A stretch of 64,000 nucleotides of DNA. Source: Diplodia intermedia. Its lineage: Eukaryota > Ascomycota > Dothideomycetes > Botryosphaeriales > Botryosphaeriaceae. Positions 13,415-28,100 of the stretch are shown one piece after another; positions within the stretch are counted from its first letter, which is position 1, and each line of letters begins with the position of its first letter. The position numbers and the translations under genes are program-made. The notes under the pieces are model-generated. The model saw only the letters and a list, made by a program, of their open reading frames with translations, did not search any database and was not told the origin of the DNA. The stretch covers positions 1-64,000 of the forward strand of contig JAKEKT010000038.1 of the NCBI GenBank assembly GCA_021495925.1. Direction: 5' to 3'.

Positions 13415-16400
13415 ACCTCTAGAAATAGAGAGTGAAATTCCACTAGCGGATATTCGTTTAAACGAGCGGTTACGAAAATATACTCTTAGAACGAATTTAC
13501 TCGAAGAATTCTACCCTATTCGAATCGAACTAGAGAAGATTAACCTAGATCGACGGGTTTTAGATAGATCTACGTAGTTAGAGAAGATTAAACTTCTTTT
13601 AAAAACGTAACCCGCGTCTTTAGAAGTAGTTAAACCCTTCTACTTTTCGCCGTAGTTACTCGAACTACTCTATTCGACTACGGTTAGCCCCTTAAATAAA
13701 GAGAAGTAGGCTAAGGCCTACGCGCTTAAAGTTAAGAAAGTACCCTCTAATCGAATAGCTATCTATTCTAACGCCTCCGTTCTATCTACGGGTAGAAACG
13801 TAGGGGTCGAGGTAGTAGTCTTCGACTTTAGCTAATCTAAAGAGAATCTAGCGCGCTAGATTTATAAGAACCTCGGTTCCGAGAATCTAGTATATAACGA
13901 CGAGATAGAGGGGCTAGTAATGGCTCTAAAACTCGCCGTTAGAGCCGGGCACGTCTCTAAAGATATAAGAATCTACGCGAATAACTAGGCCGCGATTCTT
14001 AGACTAAGTAAGCCCGCTAATACGCCCGAGTAAGCATAGTAAATTTAGGCTATTAGATTAGCTAAAACGCTAAGGGCTAGAGAGAATACCGTCTCTCTAG
14101 AATAGTGCCCCGGCCACGAGAACGTTCTAGATAACAAGTACGCCGATCGGCTCGCGAAAAGAGCTACGAAGTACTCTTTAAGTAGAGCCTCTACTTCTCT
14201 AAGCTTCTATCGAAGTAAAGTTAAGTAGAAGACCTACGAGAAGTAAGAAACGAAGCTTAAATCGACGTTAAACTCGCCCTATAAACGTATCTTCGGTTTA
14301 GAGATAGGGTAGCGGCTTAAATCTTCTACGAAAGTTAGAGAAACGGCCTTCGTCTTCTATTAACTAAAGATTAAATATAGCTACTTTAAGTCTTATCTTT
14401 ATCGCCTTAACCACGCCGAAAACGACTAGTATAGATGTAGTCGTACGGCTAGATAGATACCACGCTATCTACTTCTCTCTTACTCTCTTTATAGAGGCCC
14501 TCGGGTTCTCTTAAAAGACGGGCTTAAGAAGTATCGACTCGATCTTTCGAATCTCTTTTTCTCGACTCTAGAGACTAGCCTAACGGCTAAGTTCTTAGAA
14601 CAAATAAAGATTACTACTAGACGGTAGTAATTAAACGACTTATCTCGTAGTAGCTAATCGTAGTGCCTAGTTAACCTACGTATACCTCGATAGCTACTAC
14701 CGCCGCGTTAAAAGAAGGGCTATAGATTATCTCTTCTTTAAAGAAGAAGTCGAAGGCCTCTACGTCTAAGAAAGTTACGCGGTAGATCGTTCTTACGCCG
14801 GCTATAGAAATCGCGGACTTCTCGTTCTTTAGGCTACGAAACGCCTTTAATAAGGCGTTTTTAGACTAGCTTAAGAGAACGAGACCTACGATCGTAACGG
14901 TCTCTCTCTCGTCGAAAAAGAACATCGTACTTATTATATACGAGGACTTCTCCGCCGAATTTCTTTTAAAGAATAAGGCGATAATTAATCGGGTTATCTC
15001 TACCCGATTAATTACGAAAAACCGTACGTAATTTAAGATAGCCGTACACGGCGTGTCTACGCGAGACCTTTCGACCCTCTTCCGCGAGGACTTTAGCGAG
15101 GCTATTCGAATAGAAATCGAGGTCTATAACGACGGTCTAAAGGTTATCGATGCCCTCTACTAGCTTACGCTAGAGGCTAGAAGAGCGAAGTAGTCTACGG
15201 GCTCGCTAGTTCTCGCGTTCGAGACTAAAGAGAAGGCTCGAAAGGCTATCTCTAAACGTCTCTACGTTTACGGCGTTTTCGTTAAGACGAAGAAGCTAAG
15301 GGGGCCGAGAAATGCCCTAAAGAACTCTAAATAAACTCGTTTTAAATAAGTTCTTTACGAGTTCTATAAGCCAACTTAAATAGAAGCATTCCGGCAACGA
15401 AATTTATTCTAGACATCGTAGTAGAGTTAAAGATAGACCTCGTTCTTTATTAAGAACCGTATATCTTATTCTACGAGAACTTAGGCTTTTAATCGATTAA
15501 TTACTTCTTATTCGTTTAAATTCTACCGGTCTATTCTTCCGATCTAAGGCCTCGAATATTAACCTACGTCTCCCGCTTTCTTAGGGGAACGAAGGTGAAT
15601 TTAGAGGCCGGATTCTAGTAAAGTCCCAATCTAATGGTTCTAAGTATAGAGTAGCGAAAGTCAAAGTTTAAGCTGCTTAACTTATATAACTAGAAGGATT
15701 AAACGGGTAACGATTCCCGGCTTACTCTAGAACGCGTTCTATAATGGCAATCCCTTAGAACGCAGGCTATAGTAGCCGGGGATTTTAATATTTATTATTT
15801 CTAGTAGAATCCAGAATCTCCCCCCTTATCGGGCGCCAACCGGCTAGTAAAATAGTTAGAAGAAAACGATCTATCTCTCTTAAACGAAGAGGGCGAGAGT
15901 ATCTTTTACCGCCTCTATCTAGAAAGAGAGACGATTATCGACCTTATACTTACTACGCCGGCCTTAGCTAATAGAATTACCGACTAGTAAACGATCGCGG
16001 ACTTCGGTTCCGATTATAAGGTAATTCTATTTAGTCTAGAACCGACCGGCTATACGAAACCTTCTACGGTAGCCACTACCGCTAGATTTAATACGGGAAA
16101 GACCGACTGGCCTAAGTTTCAGAAAATCTTTAAATAATAGATAGAGACGGTGGTATTCGAGGCCCTAAAAAGCTTAGAATTAAACCTCTTATTAAAAGAT
16201 ATCTCTAAAGACTTAATAGAAGGCTCGATCCGCTAAATACTCGCGCTAGATACTCTAGGGGCAAGCCTTAACTAGGCTATATCTACCGCGGCGGACCTTT
16301 CTATTCCCCGATTAAAACTAGGAGCTCGATCTAAACCGTAGTGGTCGGACGAGCTTTTAGAAGAACGAAGACGACTACGAAGAGAGGCCAACGCTTTTAA

Positions 16401-19400
16401 ATCTCTACGCACGAAAGAGAATAAGCGGAGGTACTTAAATAGCTAAAATATCTACTTCGAAGCGATAAAGAGGGCTAAACGCGAATACTAGAATTCTTTT
16501 CTAGAAAAAGAAACCCCCGAGACTATCTTTAAGGCTATAGCTTATACTAAGCCTAGAACGTATGCTAGAATCCCTAAGATTAGCCACGACACGCATGCGG
16601 GAAAACGCCTAGAAGGTAGTTTTAAGAGAAAGTATTTAGCCCTTAGAAAGAGGCTCTTTCTGCCGCCTTCTTCTACCGCCTCTTTTAACTAGCAAAGCTA
16701 CGTCTCTAAACGCTAGAACTAGCCGAAGCTTAGTTAGAGGAAAATCGAGAATGCGTGCTTTACGTAAATTAAAGAAAAAACGCCGAGACTAGACGCTATT
16801 ACGTAAGAGATTATTACTTATACGTTTAGAGCGAAGCCCGGCGCCTTTAATAAGGTTTTTTCTACGCTATTCGCCTACGGATATCATTCTACGGGCTGGC
16901 GTACGGCTACCGAAGCAATTCTAAGTAAGAAAAAGAGCGATACCGCGGACTCGAAGTTTTATCGTATTATTTCTCTTCTTAATTGCCTCGAAAAAGTACT
17001 AGAACGGATTACGACTAAAAGACTAGACTATCTAGCGGAGACCTTCGACCTTCTTTACTACACTTAAATTAGGGGAAGGTTAAAGAAATTCGCGATCGAT
17101 ACCGTAATACTTTTATCGAATAAAGTAGAGAAGAACCGCCATCTTAAACGTAAGATCTTCGTGCTTTTTCTCGATGTTAAAAGCGCCTTTAACCACGTGG
17201 CCGAAGAATAACTTCTAGCTATAATAGCTCGAATCGGCATGCCGATTAACCTACTCGCGTGGGTAAAATCGTTTATATCTATACGAACACTAAGCCTCGC
17301 GTTTAACGAAGAGAAGAAAGAGTTTAGCCTAATAGAAACGAGTATTTCGTAAGAAAGCCCGGTCTCGTCTATTCTCTTTCTAATCTATCTTCGAGAGTTA
17401 TTTCCCGCCTCTAAAGCTTCGTTTCTCTCTTATATCGACGATATTGCGCTTATAGCTAGCTCCGGCAGCTAGAAACGTAATAAGGCGATTCTAGAGAAGA
17501 AGACGGGTAAACTCTATACGCGGGGATAGAAAAACCATATCGAATTCGATCTAAAAAAGACGAAGCTTATTTACTTCGCCCGTTCTTTTAAGAAAGACTC
17601 GAAACCCCGTTCTATTTCGATTACGCTCCCTATAGGGAACGTAATAGAACCTAAAGAATAAGTTAAATAGCTAGAAATTTACTTCGACCACGGGTTTACC
17701 TTTAAGACGCACGTATCTAAAAGAATTAGCTAGGCCCGTTCGGCCTTCTATCGCCTCTCTAGGCTAGCTAACGTCGAAAGAAGGCTTTTTCCCCACGCGG
17801 TTCGCTAGCTATATCTAGCTTGCGTTACTACGGTTATAGACTACGGCTCCGAAATCTACTAGAAAAATTAGAGGCAGTTCACCCGCCAATTTAGAGTTCT
17901 TTAGAATCTTGCCCTACGAAAGATTCTAGGGGTTTTTAAAACTACCCCTATAATTTCCCTAGAAATAGAGAGTGGAATCCTACTAGCGGATATTCGTTTA
18001 AATAAGCGGTTACGAAAATATACTCTTAGAACGAATTTACTCGAAGAATTCCACCCCATTCGAATCGAACTAGAGAAGATTAACCTAGATTGACGGGTTT
18101 TAGATAGACCTACGTAGTTAGAGAAGATTAAACTTCTTTTAAAAACGTAACCCGCGTCTTTAGAAGTAGTTAAACCCTTCTACTTTCCGCCGTAGTTACT
18201 CGAACTACTCTATTCGACTACGGTTAGCCTCTTAAATAAAGAGAAGTAGACTAAGGCCTACGCGCTCGAAGTTAAGAAGGCACCCTCTAATCGAATAGCT
18301 ATCTATTCTAACGCCTCCGTCCTATCTACGGGTAGAAACGTAGGGGTCGGGGTAGTAGCCTTCGACTTTAGCTAATCTAAAGAGGATCTAGCGCGCTAGA
18401 TTTATAAGAACCTCGGTTCCGAGAATCTAGTATATAACGGCGAGATAGAGGGGCTAGTAATGGCCCTAAAACTCGCCGTTAGAGCCGGGCACGCCTCTAA
18501 AGATATAAGAATCTACGCGGATAACTAGGCCGCGATTCTTAGGCTAAGTAAGCCCGCTAATACGCTCGAGCAAGCATAGTAAATTCGGGCTATTAGATTA
18601 GCTAAAACGCTAAGGGCTAGAGAGAATACCGTCTCTCTAGAATAGTGCTCCGGCCACGAGAACGTTCTAGACAACGAGTACGTCGATCGGCTCGCGAAAA
18701 GAGCTATAAAGTACTCTTTAAGTAGAGCCTCTACTTCTCTAAGCTTCTATCGAAGTAAAGTTAAGTAGAAGACCTACGAGAAGTAGAAAACGAAGCTTAA
18801 ATCGACGTCGAACTCGTCCTATAAACGTATCTTCGGTTTAGAGATAGGGTAGCGGCTTAAATCTTCTACGAAAGTTAGAGAAACGGCCTTCGCCTTCTAT
18901 TAACTAAAGATCGAATACGGCTACTTTAAGTCTTATCTTTATCGCCTTAACCACGCCGAAAACGACTAGTATAGATATAGCCGTACGGCTAGATAGATAT
19001 TACGTTATCTACTTCTCTCTTACCCTCTTTATAGAGGCCCTCGGATTCTCTTAAAAGACGGACTTAAGAAGTATCGACTCGATCTTTTAAATCTCTTTTC
19101 CTTAACTCTAGAGACTAGCCTAACGGCTAAGTTCTTAGAACAAATAAAGATTGCTACTAGGCGGTAGTAATTAAACGACTTATCTAACGAGGTCTAAATA
19201 CGTATCGCTAGACGCTCGTTTATACTTATTTCTTTCTTCTATTCTCTTCTTCTACTTCTTCTCGTTCTCGGCGCCCTCGCCGCTTTCGATTTAAAGTAGA
19301 AACGGGCGAGAACCGAAGAAAAACGGCTAAATAGCGGGTATTTAAGCTTAAGTAGCCGTTTCTACTAGTATCTACGGCTGCCTAGTATAGTTAGTAACTA

Positions 19401-19858
19401 AGCTAACGGGGCTAAAAAGCCGGGATTTAATTCCCGATCGAGTAACCTCTATTTAGGGCCCTTTTTTAGATTTCTAAATTTAAAAGTAGGATTATATAGC
19501 CAGTTCGCTAGTAGTAATGCTTCGGCTAGTTATAATAAATAGTAAGCAAGTATCGGTCTTAGATAGAAGAAAGCTAAACGAATCTAACTAGTCGAGAAGA
19601 CCCTCTCTAAGAAGAGAACTTACTTACTTTACTTTTTACCTCTATTTTCGCCGGTTTCTAAGCTCTCGCTTTATTTTATTTATCTTTTCTTTATCTTATC
19701 TACGCTCTCTACTCTTCTTTAAGCTTTTAAGCATACCGTTCCTAGTATTCTTCTAGAACCCCCCTCCGGCACGCATATATTTAGACATATAGATAGAAGC
19801 GGGCCCCTCTTAAGAGACCTCGTCTCTAATAGTTCTAGACTCTAGAGGGACGTTAAAC

Positions 19859-19889
<31 letters not shown>

Positions 19890-20587
19890 ACGACTTATCT
19901 AACGAGATCTAAATACGTATCGCTAGACGCTTATTTATATTTATTTCTTTCTTCTATTCTCTTCTTCTACTTCTTCTCGTTCTCGGCGCCCTCGCCGCTT
20001 TCGATTTAAAGCAGAAACGGGCGAGAACCGAAGAAAAACGGCTAAATAGCGAGTATTTAAGCTTAAGTAGCCGTTTCTACTAGTATCTACGGCTGCCTAG
20101 TATAGTTAGTAACTAAGCTAACGGGGCTAAAAAGCCGGGATTTAATTCTCGGTCGAGTAACCTCTATTTAGAGCTCTTTTTTAGATTTCTAAATTTAGGA
20201 GTAGGGTTATGTAGCTAGTTCGCTAGTAGTAATACTTCGGCTAGTTATAATAAATAGTAAGCAAGTATCGGTCTTAGATAGAAGAAAGCTAAACAAATCT
20301 AACTAGCTAAAGAGGCCCTCTCTAAGAAGAGAGCTTACTTACTTTACTTTTTACTACTATTTTCGCCGGTTTCTAAGCTCTTACTTTATTTTATTTATCT
20401 TTTCTTTATCTTATTTACGCTCTCTACTCTTCTTTAAGCTTTTAAGTACACCGTTTCTAGTATTCTTCTAGAACTTCCTCCGACATATATATATTTAGAT
20501 ATATAGATAGAAGCGGGCCCTCTTAAGAGACCTCGTCTCTAATAGTTCTAGACTCTAGAGAAACGTTAAACTAAATAAATAAATAAA
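13415..20587 (+). mobile_element. LINE copy B1, 5'-truncated, interrupted by LINE B2
   Basis: The plus-strand LINE pieces 13415-14645 and 19891-20587 are co-linear with positions about 33,375-35,300 of copy D. They carry the RNase H end of ORF2 and the 3'UTR with an (AAAT)n tail. The flanking duplication tactatctaagct is perfect (13402-13414 and 20588-20600). The copy is 5'-truncated, as expected from incomplete target-primed reverse transcription. It inserted into the 3' LTR of chromovirus copy 2 and was then hit by B2. Confidence 0.87.
14646..19890 (+). mobile_element. LINE copy B2, 5'-truncated, nested in LINE B1
   Basis: This plus-strand copy of 5245 bp starts inside ORF1 (equivalent to about 30,065 in copy D) and runs to a long (AAAT)n tail at 19859-19890. 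It lies between two copies of cgacttatct (14636-14645 and 19891-19900), which may extend to taaacgacttatct because the tail overlaps. It is less RIP-mutated than copies A or D: CA and TG dinucleotides are frequent at about 15,360-17,900. The RT YIDD box is intact at 17431-17445. It also contains the endonuclease and RNase H regions. The RNase H Ser-Asp-Ala motif reads SNA, and in-frame stops remain, so it is still a pseudo-element. It is probably the youngest insertion here. Confidence 0.88.
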
Positions 20588-20731
20588 TACTATCTAAGCT
20601 AGATTTCGTAGACGCTAAGTTTTCTTACGCCTATTCTTCTCGTGCGGGATTTCTATTCGTACGGCTCTATCGCCCGTAAGACTCGTTAGCCCTTAGAATT
20701 ATAAAGATCTTATACTCTAGAGTTCGTAATA

Positions 20732-22125
20732 CTATTCTCTATCTTAAGAATCTTCGACTTAAAGATTTATTATTCGTATATATCTTCTATTATTCTAGTA
20801 GTTTTCTCTTTCTCTTTCTTCTTTTTATTTATAAGTTCTTATTATATCTCTAAAGCGTTTTCGTAACGAGTCGACTTATTATACTAGTCTTACGACTTTC
20901 TTAAATTCTTTTACTTCTATTACTTAGTTCTATTTTAATTATATCTCTAACGGTTATATTTATAGAATTAGTCCTCGTTCTTCGCGCTATAGTAAGTACG
21001 CTACTCGAGGTCTTAGTATATATAACGCGTAGCGTATATTTATTACTACTAGTAAGTATTTCTTAGAGGTCTTATTTCTTTTTTTAATTACTTAGTAGTA
21101 ACTCGTCTTCGTCGTTAATAGAAGAGAATTCGTTCTAAAAAAGAGACGACGTATTATAATTTTTAGAAGGCTTCTAAGACTCTTAAGAGACTTTAGTTAA
21201 AACTTCGTATCTCTTCTACTAAGTTAATTCGTCTTCGTAAGTAGTAGAAGCTTTTAAATAATTAAGATTTTTTATACTAGAGAATAAGCTCTTCTTCGAG
21301 AACGTTTAGACTCTAGAGAAGATAAATCGCGAGACTTTAGAGCGTTTAGCCGCTAAAGATTCTATTAACTCTAAGAATACTAAGAAGAAGCGATCGCTAA
21401 AGCGTTTACGTAGCGATTTCTTAGCTAATACTAGTATAGATTCTACTAGTTCTTTAAGTTCTACTACGCCGCCGAAGTTGTTTAAGCCGATTAATCGAGT
21501 ACGAGCTATATCTTCGTTCGATTTTAAGGTCTTTCTCTCGAGCGAGATATCGATATAGAGCGTTTAGAGTTTCGACGATAGAATTCTATAATAAGTTCTC
21601 TATAGTCGTTATAGTTTTCTAGTAGTTTTTAGATATTATTCTAGTTTTCTTCTTATTATAGAAGATATCTAAACTAATCGTTAATATAGCCGCTATCGAG
21701 AACCTTCTCTACGATTTAATCTTAATTTTCGTCGGCGTCTAGATTTTCTAGTATTATTTCTTTTATTTATTAGACTATTATAGCGTTTTCTAGGGCTAGT
21801 TTAAGAAGGGCGATATAGAAAACCGAATATATTTATATTATTTCTAGTAATTTAAGGCGGAAATTAATCTTTCTAATCTATTTATTAATTTTAAATAGCT
21901 CTATCTTCTTAAAGTCTAGTTTATTATTTAAACGTCTTATTCTAATATTTTTTCTAAGAAGATAGACTTTATTTCTCTTTTTTAGCTTCGATACCTTCTA
22001 GTGCCGTCTATTATAGTAGCGAGATATTAAAAATTCGTTATATTCGATGTCGAGGCTAAGCTATTTATAAAGTATCTTTAGCTAGTCTACTTTAAGAATT
22101 TCTTTCTAGATAAGAAATTCGCTTA
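20732..22125 (-). pseudogene. Chromovirus 3' internal region with integrase tail and chromodomain
   Basis: Read on the minus strand, 21781-21829 encodes the end of integrase in the pattern VF-x-I-A-L-L-K-L-A, matching the conserved VFHVSLLKP block of Ty3/Gypsy integrases. About 60 bp further on, a chromodomain follows at 21567-21720. It shows IVEKVLDSGYI at its start, FRYLL in the middle and ELIIEFYRRNS at its end, with Trp and Gln codons turned into stops. A C-terminal chromodomain defines the chromoviruses, which use it to target heterochromatin. The remaining 20732-21560 is the tail and 3'UTR, where I recognise no domain. LINE C interrupts the region at its right end. Confidence 0.83.
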
Positions 22126-25100
22126 TTTATTTATTTATTTAGTTTAACGTTTCTCTAGAGTCTAGAACTATTAGAGACGAGGTCCCTTAAGAGGGCCCGC
22201 TTCTATCTATATATCTAAATATATATATGCCGGAGGGGGTTCTAGAAGAGTACTAGAAACGGTATACTTAAAAGCTTAAAGAAGAGTAAAGAGCGTAGAT
22301 AAGATAAAGAAAAGATAGATAAAATAAAGCGAGAGCTTAAAAACCGGCGAAAATAGAGATAAAAAGTAAAGTAAGTAAGCCCTCTTCTTAGAGAGGGCCT
22401 TTTTAGCTAGTTAGATTCGTTTAGCTTTCTTCTATCTAAGACCGATACTTACTTACTATTTATTATAACTAGCCGAAGTATTACTACTAGCGAACTAGCT
22501 ACACAACCCTACTTCTAAATTTAGAAATCTAAAAAAGGGCCCTAAATAGAGGTTACTCGACTAGAAATTAAACCTCGGCTTTTTAGCCCCGTTAGCTTAG
22601 TTACTAACTACACCAGACAGCCGTAGATACTAGCAGAAACGGCTACTTAAGCTTAAATACCCGCTATTTAGCCGTTTTTCTTCGGTTCTCGCCCGTTTCT
22701 ACTCTAAATCGAAAGCGGCGAGGGCGCCGAGAACGAGAAGAAGTAGAAGAAGAGAATAGAAGAAAGAAATAAGTATAAACGAGCGTCTAGCGGTACGTAT
22801 TTAGACCTCGTTAGATAAGTCGTTTAATTACTACCGCCTAGTAGTAATCTTTGTTTATTCTAAGAACTTAGCCGTTAGGCTAGTCCCTAGAGTCGAGAAA
22901 AAGAGATTCGAAAGATCGAGTCGATACTTCTTAAGCCCGTCTTTTAAGAGAACCCGAGGGCCTCTATAAAGAGAGTAAGAGAGAAGTAGATAGCGTAGTA
23001 TTTATCTAGCCGTACGACTATATCTATACTAGTCGTTTTCGGCGTAGTTAAGGCGATAAAGATAAGACTTAAAGTAGCCGTATTCGATCTTTAGTTAATA
23101 GAAGGCGGAGGCCGTTTCTCTAACTTTCGTAGAAGATTTAAGCCGCTACCCTACCTCTAAACCGAAGATACGTTTATAGAGCGAGTTTAACGTCGATTTA
23201 AGCTTCGTTTTTCACTTCTCGTAGGTCTTCTACTTAACTTTACTTCGATAGAAGCTTAGAGAAGTAGAGGCTCTACTTAAAGAGTACTTCGTAGCTCTTT
23301 TCGCGAGCCGATCGGCGTACTCGTTGTCTAGAACGTTCTCGTGGCCGGGGTATTATTTTAGAGAGACGGTATTCCCTCTAGCCCTTAGCGTTTTAGCTAA
23401 TCTAATAGCCCGAATTTACTATGCTTACTCGGGCGTATTAGCGGGCTTGCTTAGCCTAAGAATCGCGGCCTAGTTATCCGCGTAGATTCTTATATCTTTA
23501 GAGGCGTACCCGGCTCTAACGACGAGTTTTAGAACTATTACTAGCCCCTCTATCTCGCCGTTATATACTAGATTCTCGGAATCGAGGTTCTTATAAATCT
23601 AGCGCGCTAGATCCTCTTTAGATTAGCTAAAGTCGAAGGCTACTACCTCGACCCCTACGTTTCCACCCGTAGATAGAACGGAGGCGTTAGAATAGATAGC
23701 TATTCGATTAGAGGGTACTTTCTTAACTTCGAGCGCGTAGGCCTTAGCCTACTTCTCTTTATTTAAGGGGCTAATCGTAGTCGAATAGAATAGTTCGAGT
23801 AACTACGGCGAAAAGTAGAAGGGTTTAACTACTTCTAAAGACGCGGGTTACGTTTTTAAAAGAAGTTTAATCTTCTCTAACTACGTAGGTCTATCTAAAA
23901 CCCGTCGATCTAGATTAATCTTCTCTAGTTCGATTCGAATAGGGTGGAATTCTTCGAGTAAATTCGTTCTAAGAGTATATTTTCGTAACCGCTCGTTTAA
24001 ACGAATATTCGCTAATAGAATTCCACTCTCTATTTCTAGAGAAATTATAGAGGCAGTCTTAAAAACCCCTAGAATCTTTCGTAGAGTAAGATTCTAAAGG
24101 ACTCTAAATTAGCGGGTAAACTGCCCCTAATTTTTCTAGTAGATTTCGAAGCCGTAGTCTACAACCATAGTAACGTAAGCTAGATATAGCTAGCGAACCG
24201 CGTAGGAAAAAAGCCTCCTCTCGACGTTAGCTAGCCTAGAGAGGCGATAGAAGATCGAACGGGCCTAGCTAATTCTTTTAGACACGTGCGTCTTAAAGGT
24301 AAACCCGTAGTCGAAGTAAATTTCTAGCCATTTAATCTATTTCTTAGATTCTATTATGTCCCCCGTAGGAAGCGTAATCGAAATAGAACGGGGTTCCAAG
24401 TCTTTCTTAAAAGAACGGGCGAAGTAAATAAGCTTCGTCTTTTTTAGATCGAATTCGATATAGTTTTTCTATTCCCGCGTATAGAGTTTACTCGTCTTCT
24501 TCTCTAGAATCGCCTTATTACGTTTCTAGCTATCGGAGCTAGCTATAAGCGCAATATCGTCGATATAAGAGAGAAACGAAGCTTTAGAGACGAAAAATAA
24601 CTCTTAAAGATAGATTAAAAAGAGAATAGACGAGACCGAGCTTTCTTACGAAATACCCGTCTCTATTAGGCTAAACTCTTCCTCCTCTCCGTTAAACGCG
24701 AGGCTTAGTGTCCGTATAGATATAAACGATTTTACCCACGCGAGTAGATTAATCGGCATGCCGATTCGAGCTATTATAGCTAGAAGTTATTCTTCGGCCA
24801 CGTAGTTAAAGACGCTTTTAACATCGAGAAAAAGCACGAAGATCTTACGTTTAAAACGGCGGTTCTTCTCTACTTTATTCGATAAAAGCATTACGATATC
24901 GATCGCGGATTTCTTTAATCTTTCTCTAATTTAGATGTAATAAAGAAGGTCGAAGGTCTTCGCTAGATAGCCTAGTCTTTTAGCCGTAATTCGTTCTAGT
25001 ACTTTTTCGAGGCAATTAAGAAGAGAAATAATACGATAGAACTTCGGGTTCGCGGTATCGCTCTTTCCCTTACTTAGAATTGCCCTAGTAGCCGTACGCT

Positions 25101-28100
25101 AGCCCGTAGAATAATATTCGTAGGCGAATAGCGTAGAAAAAACCTTATTAAAGATATTAGGCTCCGCTCTAAACGCATAAGTAATAATCTCTTACGTAAT
25201 AGCGTCTAGTCTCGGCGTTTTTTCTTTAATTTACGTGGAGCACGCATTCTCGATTTTCCTTAAACTAAGCTTCGGCCAGTCCTAGCGTTTAGAGACGTAG
25301 CTTTACTAGTTAAAAGAGACGATAGAAGAAAGCGGCGAAAAGAGCCTCTTTCTAAGAGCTAAATACTTTTTCTTAAAACTATCTTCTAGGCGTTTTCCCG
25401 CATACGTGTCGTAGCTAATCTCGGGGATTCTAGCATGCGTTCTAGGCTTAATATAAGCTATAGCCTTAAAGATAGTCTCGAGGGTTTCTTTTTCTAGAAA
25501 AGAATTCTAGTGTTCGCGTTTAGCCCTCTTAATCGCTTCGAAGTAGATATTTTAACTATTTAAGTATCTCCGCTTATTCTCTTTCGTGCGTAGAGATTTA
25601 AAAGCGTTAGTCTCTCTTCGTAGTCGTCTTCGTTCTTCTAAAAGCTCGTCCGACTACTATAATTTAGATCGAGCTTCTAGTTTTAATCGGGGAATAGAAA
25701 GGTCCGCCGCGATAGATATAGCCTAGTTAAGGCTTACCCCTAGAACATCTAGCGCGGGTATTTAGCGGATCGAGCCTTCTATTAAGTCTTTAGAGATATC
25801 TTTCGATAAGAGGTTTAATTCTAAGCTTTTTAGAGCCTTAAATACCACCGTCTCTACCTATTATTTAAAGATTTCCTAAAACTTAGACTAGTCGGCCTTT
25901 CCCGTATTAAATCTAGCGGTAGTAGCTACTATAGAAGGTCCCGTATAGCCGGCCGGTTCTAGACTAAATAGAATTACCTTATAATTAAAACCGAAGTCCG
26001 CGATTGTTTGTTAGTCGGTAATTCTATTAGCTAAGACCGGCGTAGTAAGTATAAGATCGATAATCGTCTCTCTTTCTAGATAAGAACGGTAAAAGATATT
26101 CTTACTCTCTTCGTTTAAGAGAGATAGATCGTTTTCTTCTAATTATTCTACTAGTCGGTTAGCGCTAGATAAGGGGGAAGATTCTAGATCCCACTAGAAA
26201 TAATAAATATTAAAATCCCCGGCTACTATAGCCTGCGTTCTAAGGGATTATCATTATAGAACGCGTTCTAGAGTAAGCCGAGAATCGTTGCCCGTTTAAT
26301 TCTTCTAGTTATATAAGTTAAGTAGCTTAAACTTTAACTTTCGCTACTCTATACTTAGAACTATTAGATCGGAACTTTACTAGAATCCGGCCTCTAAATT
26401 CACCTCCGTTCCTCTAAGAAAGCGGAAGACGTAGGTTAGTATTCGAGGCCTTAGATCGAAAGAATAAACCGATAGAATTTAAACGAATAAGAGGTAATTA
26501 ATCGATTAAAAGCCCGAGTTCTCGTAGAATAAGATATACGATTCTTAATAAAGAATAAGGTCTATCTTTAACTCTACTACGATGTCTAGAATAAATTTCG
26601 TTGTCGAAATGCTTCTATTTAAGTTAGCTTACAGAACTCGTAAAGAACTTATTTAAAATAGATTTATTTAGAGTTCTTTAGAGTATTTCTCGGCTCTCTT
26701 AGCTTCTTCGCCTTAACGGAAACGCCGTAAACGTAGAGACGTTTAGAGATAGCCTTTCGAGCCTTCTCTTCGATCTCGAACGCGAGAACTAGCGAGCTCG
26801 TAGACTACTCCGCTCTTCTAGCCTCTAGCGTAAGCTAGTAGAGGGCACCGATAACCTTTAGACCGTCGTTATAGACCTCGATTTCTATTTAAATAGTCTC
26901 GCTAAAGTTCTCGCGGAAGAGAGTCGAAAGGTCTCGCGTAGACACGTCGTGTACGGCCATCTTATACTACGTGCGGTTTTTCGTAATTAATCGAGTAGAG
27001 ATAACCCGATTAATTATCGCCTTATTCTTTAAAAGAAATTCGGCGGAGAAGTCCTTATATACGATAAGTACGATGTTCTTTTTCGGCGAGAGAGAGATCG
27101 TTACGATCGTAGGTCTCGTTCTCTTAAACTAGTTCGAAAACGCCTTATTAAAGGCGTTTCGTAGCCTAAAGAACGAGAAGTTCGCGATTTTCGTAGTCGA
27201 CGTAAGAACAATCTACCGCGTAACTTTCTTAGACGTAGAGGCCTTCGACTTCTTCTTTAAAGAAGAAGTAATCTATAGCCCTTCTTTCGACGCGGCGGTA
27301 GTAGCTATCGAGGTATACGTAGATTAGCTAGACATTACGATCGGCTACTACGTAGGCTTCGGACGTTACGAGGTCGAAGAAATAGCCCTTTACGAGGCCT
27401 AGTTCGAGGAAATAGCGATGGCGAACTTAGATAAGTCCTTCGTTTTCTTCGCAAGGTCTGCCGCGGTCTTTTTAAGGGCTCGAACTTGCGTAGTAAGAAC
27501 CGCGCCGGCCTTATCTACGGTTTTACCCGTCTTAGTATACTATCGTACGATCTCGATTAGGTCTAGAATAGACCTCTATTTTTCCCCGAAGAGGGCGAGA
27601 TCCGCGGTCTTAACTAGAAGACCGAGTACGTATTCTACAGCCTCTTTCGACGACCGTAGATTTATTTCGAGTTACCGTACGTTCTCGATATTCGAGTCGA
27701 TATAGAGTTCGAAGGCGAATTAAGAGTTCGATATTTCTTTCTTCGCGGGGAAGATTAGTATAACCCTTAGAAAGGGCCGTTTCTTACGTAGGTTCTCTTA
27801 CGAAAAGAGATTTTCCGCGGGTTTAGAAGCTAAGAGATCTAGCGTAGCTACTATTAAAAGAAGCGTAGACGTAGCCGGAGGGTTCTCGAAGTTTTTTATA
27901 GCCGTATCTATGGCCTCGGAGTCTATATCCTGCGTTAGAGGAGGTAGAATAGGGCTCGGAGGAGGTAAATTCTACTTCGAAGAAGGTATTCTAGATTCGA
28001 AAGAGGATTTCTAAGCTCTTTCTATAAGAAAAACGTATAGAAATAATAGAAATAGACGAGGAATAGACTAGAAGTAAATTATCGGCTTTAGTTTCGTCTA

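Larger units (their letters stand above)
6369..20731 (-). repeat. 3' LTR of chromovirus copy 2, split by three LINE insertions
   Basis: The LTR is in three pieces: 6369-6430, 12950-13414 and 20601-20731. LINE A plus its duplicated target lies between the first two pieces. LINE B1, itself split by B2, lies between the second and third. The pieces total 658 bp and match the 5' LTR at 47320-47977 in length, and the 104-bp variable block has the same size in both (13033-13136 versus 47465-47568). Confidence 0.87.

Noticed and set aside
27418..27705. 95-codon open frame on the + strand, repeated at 41247-41534
   Set aside because: Both lie antisense to ORF1 in LINE copies C and E. They are open by chance because these copies are less mutated, and conservation follows from being the same repeat.
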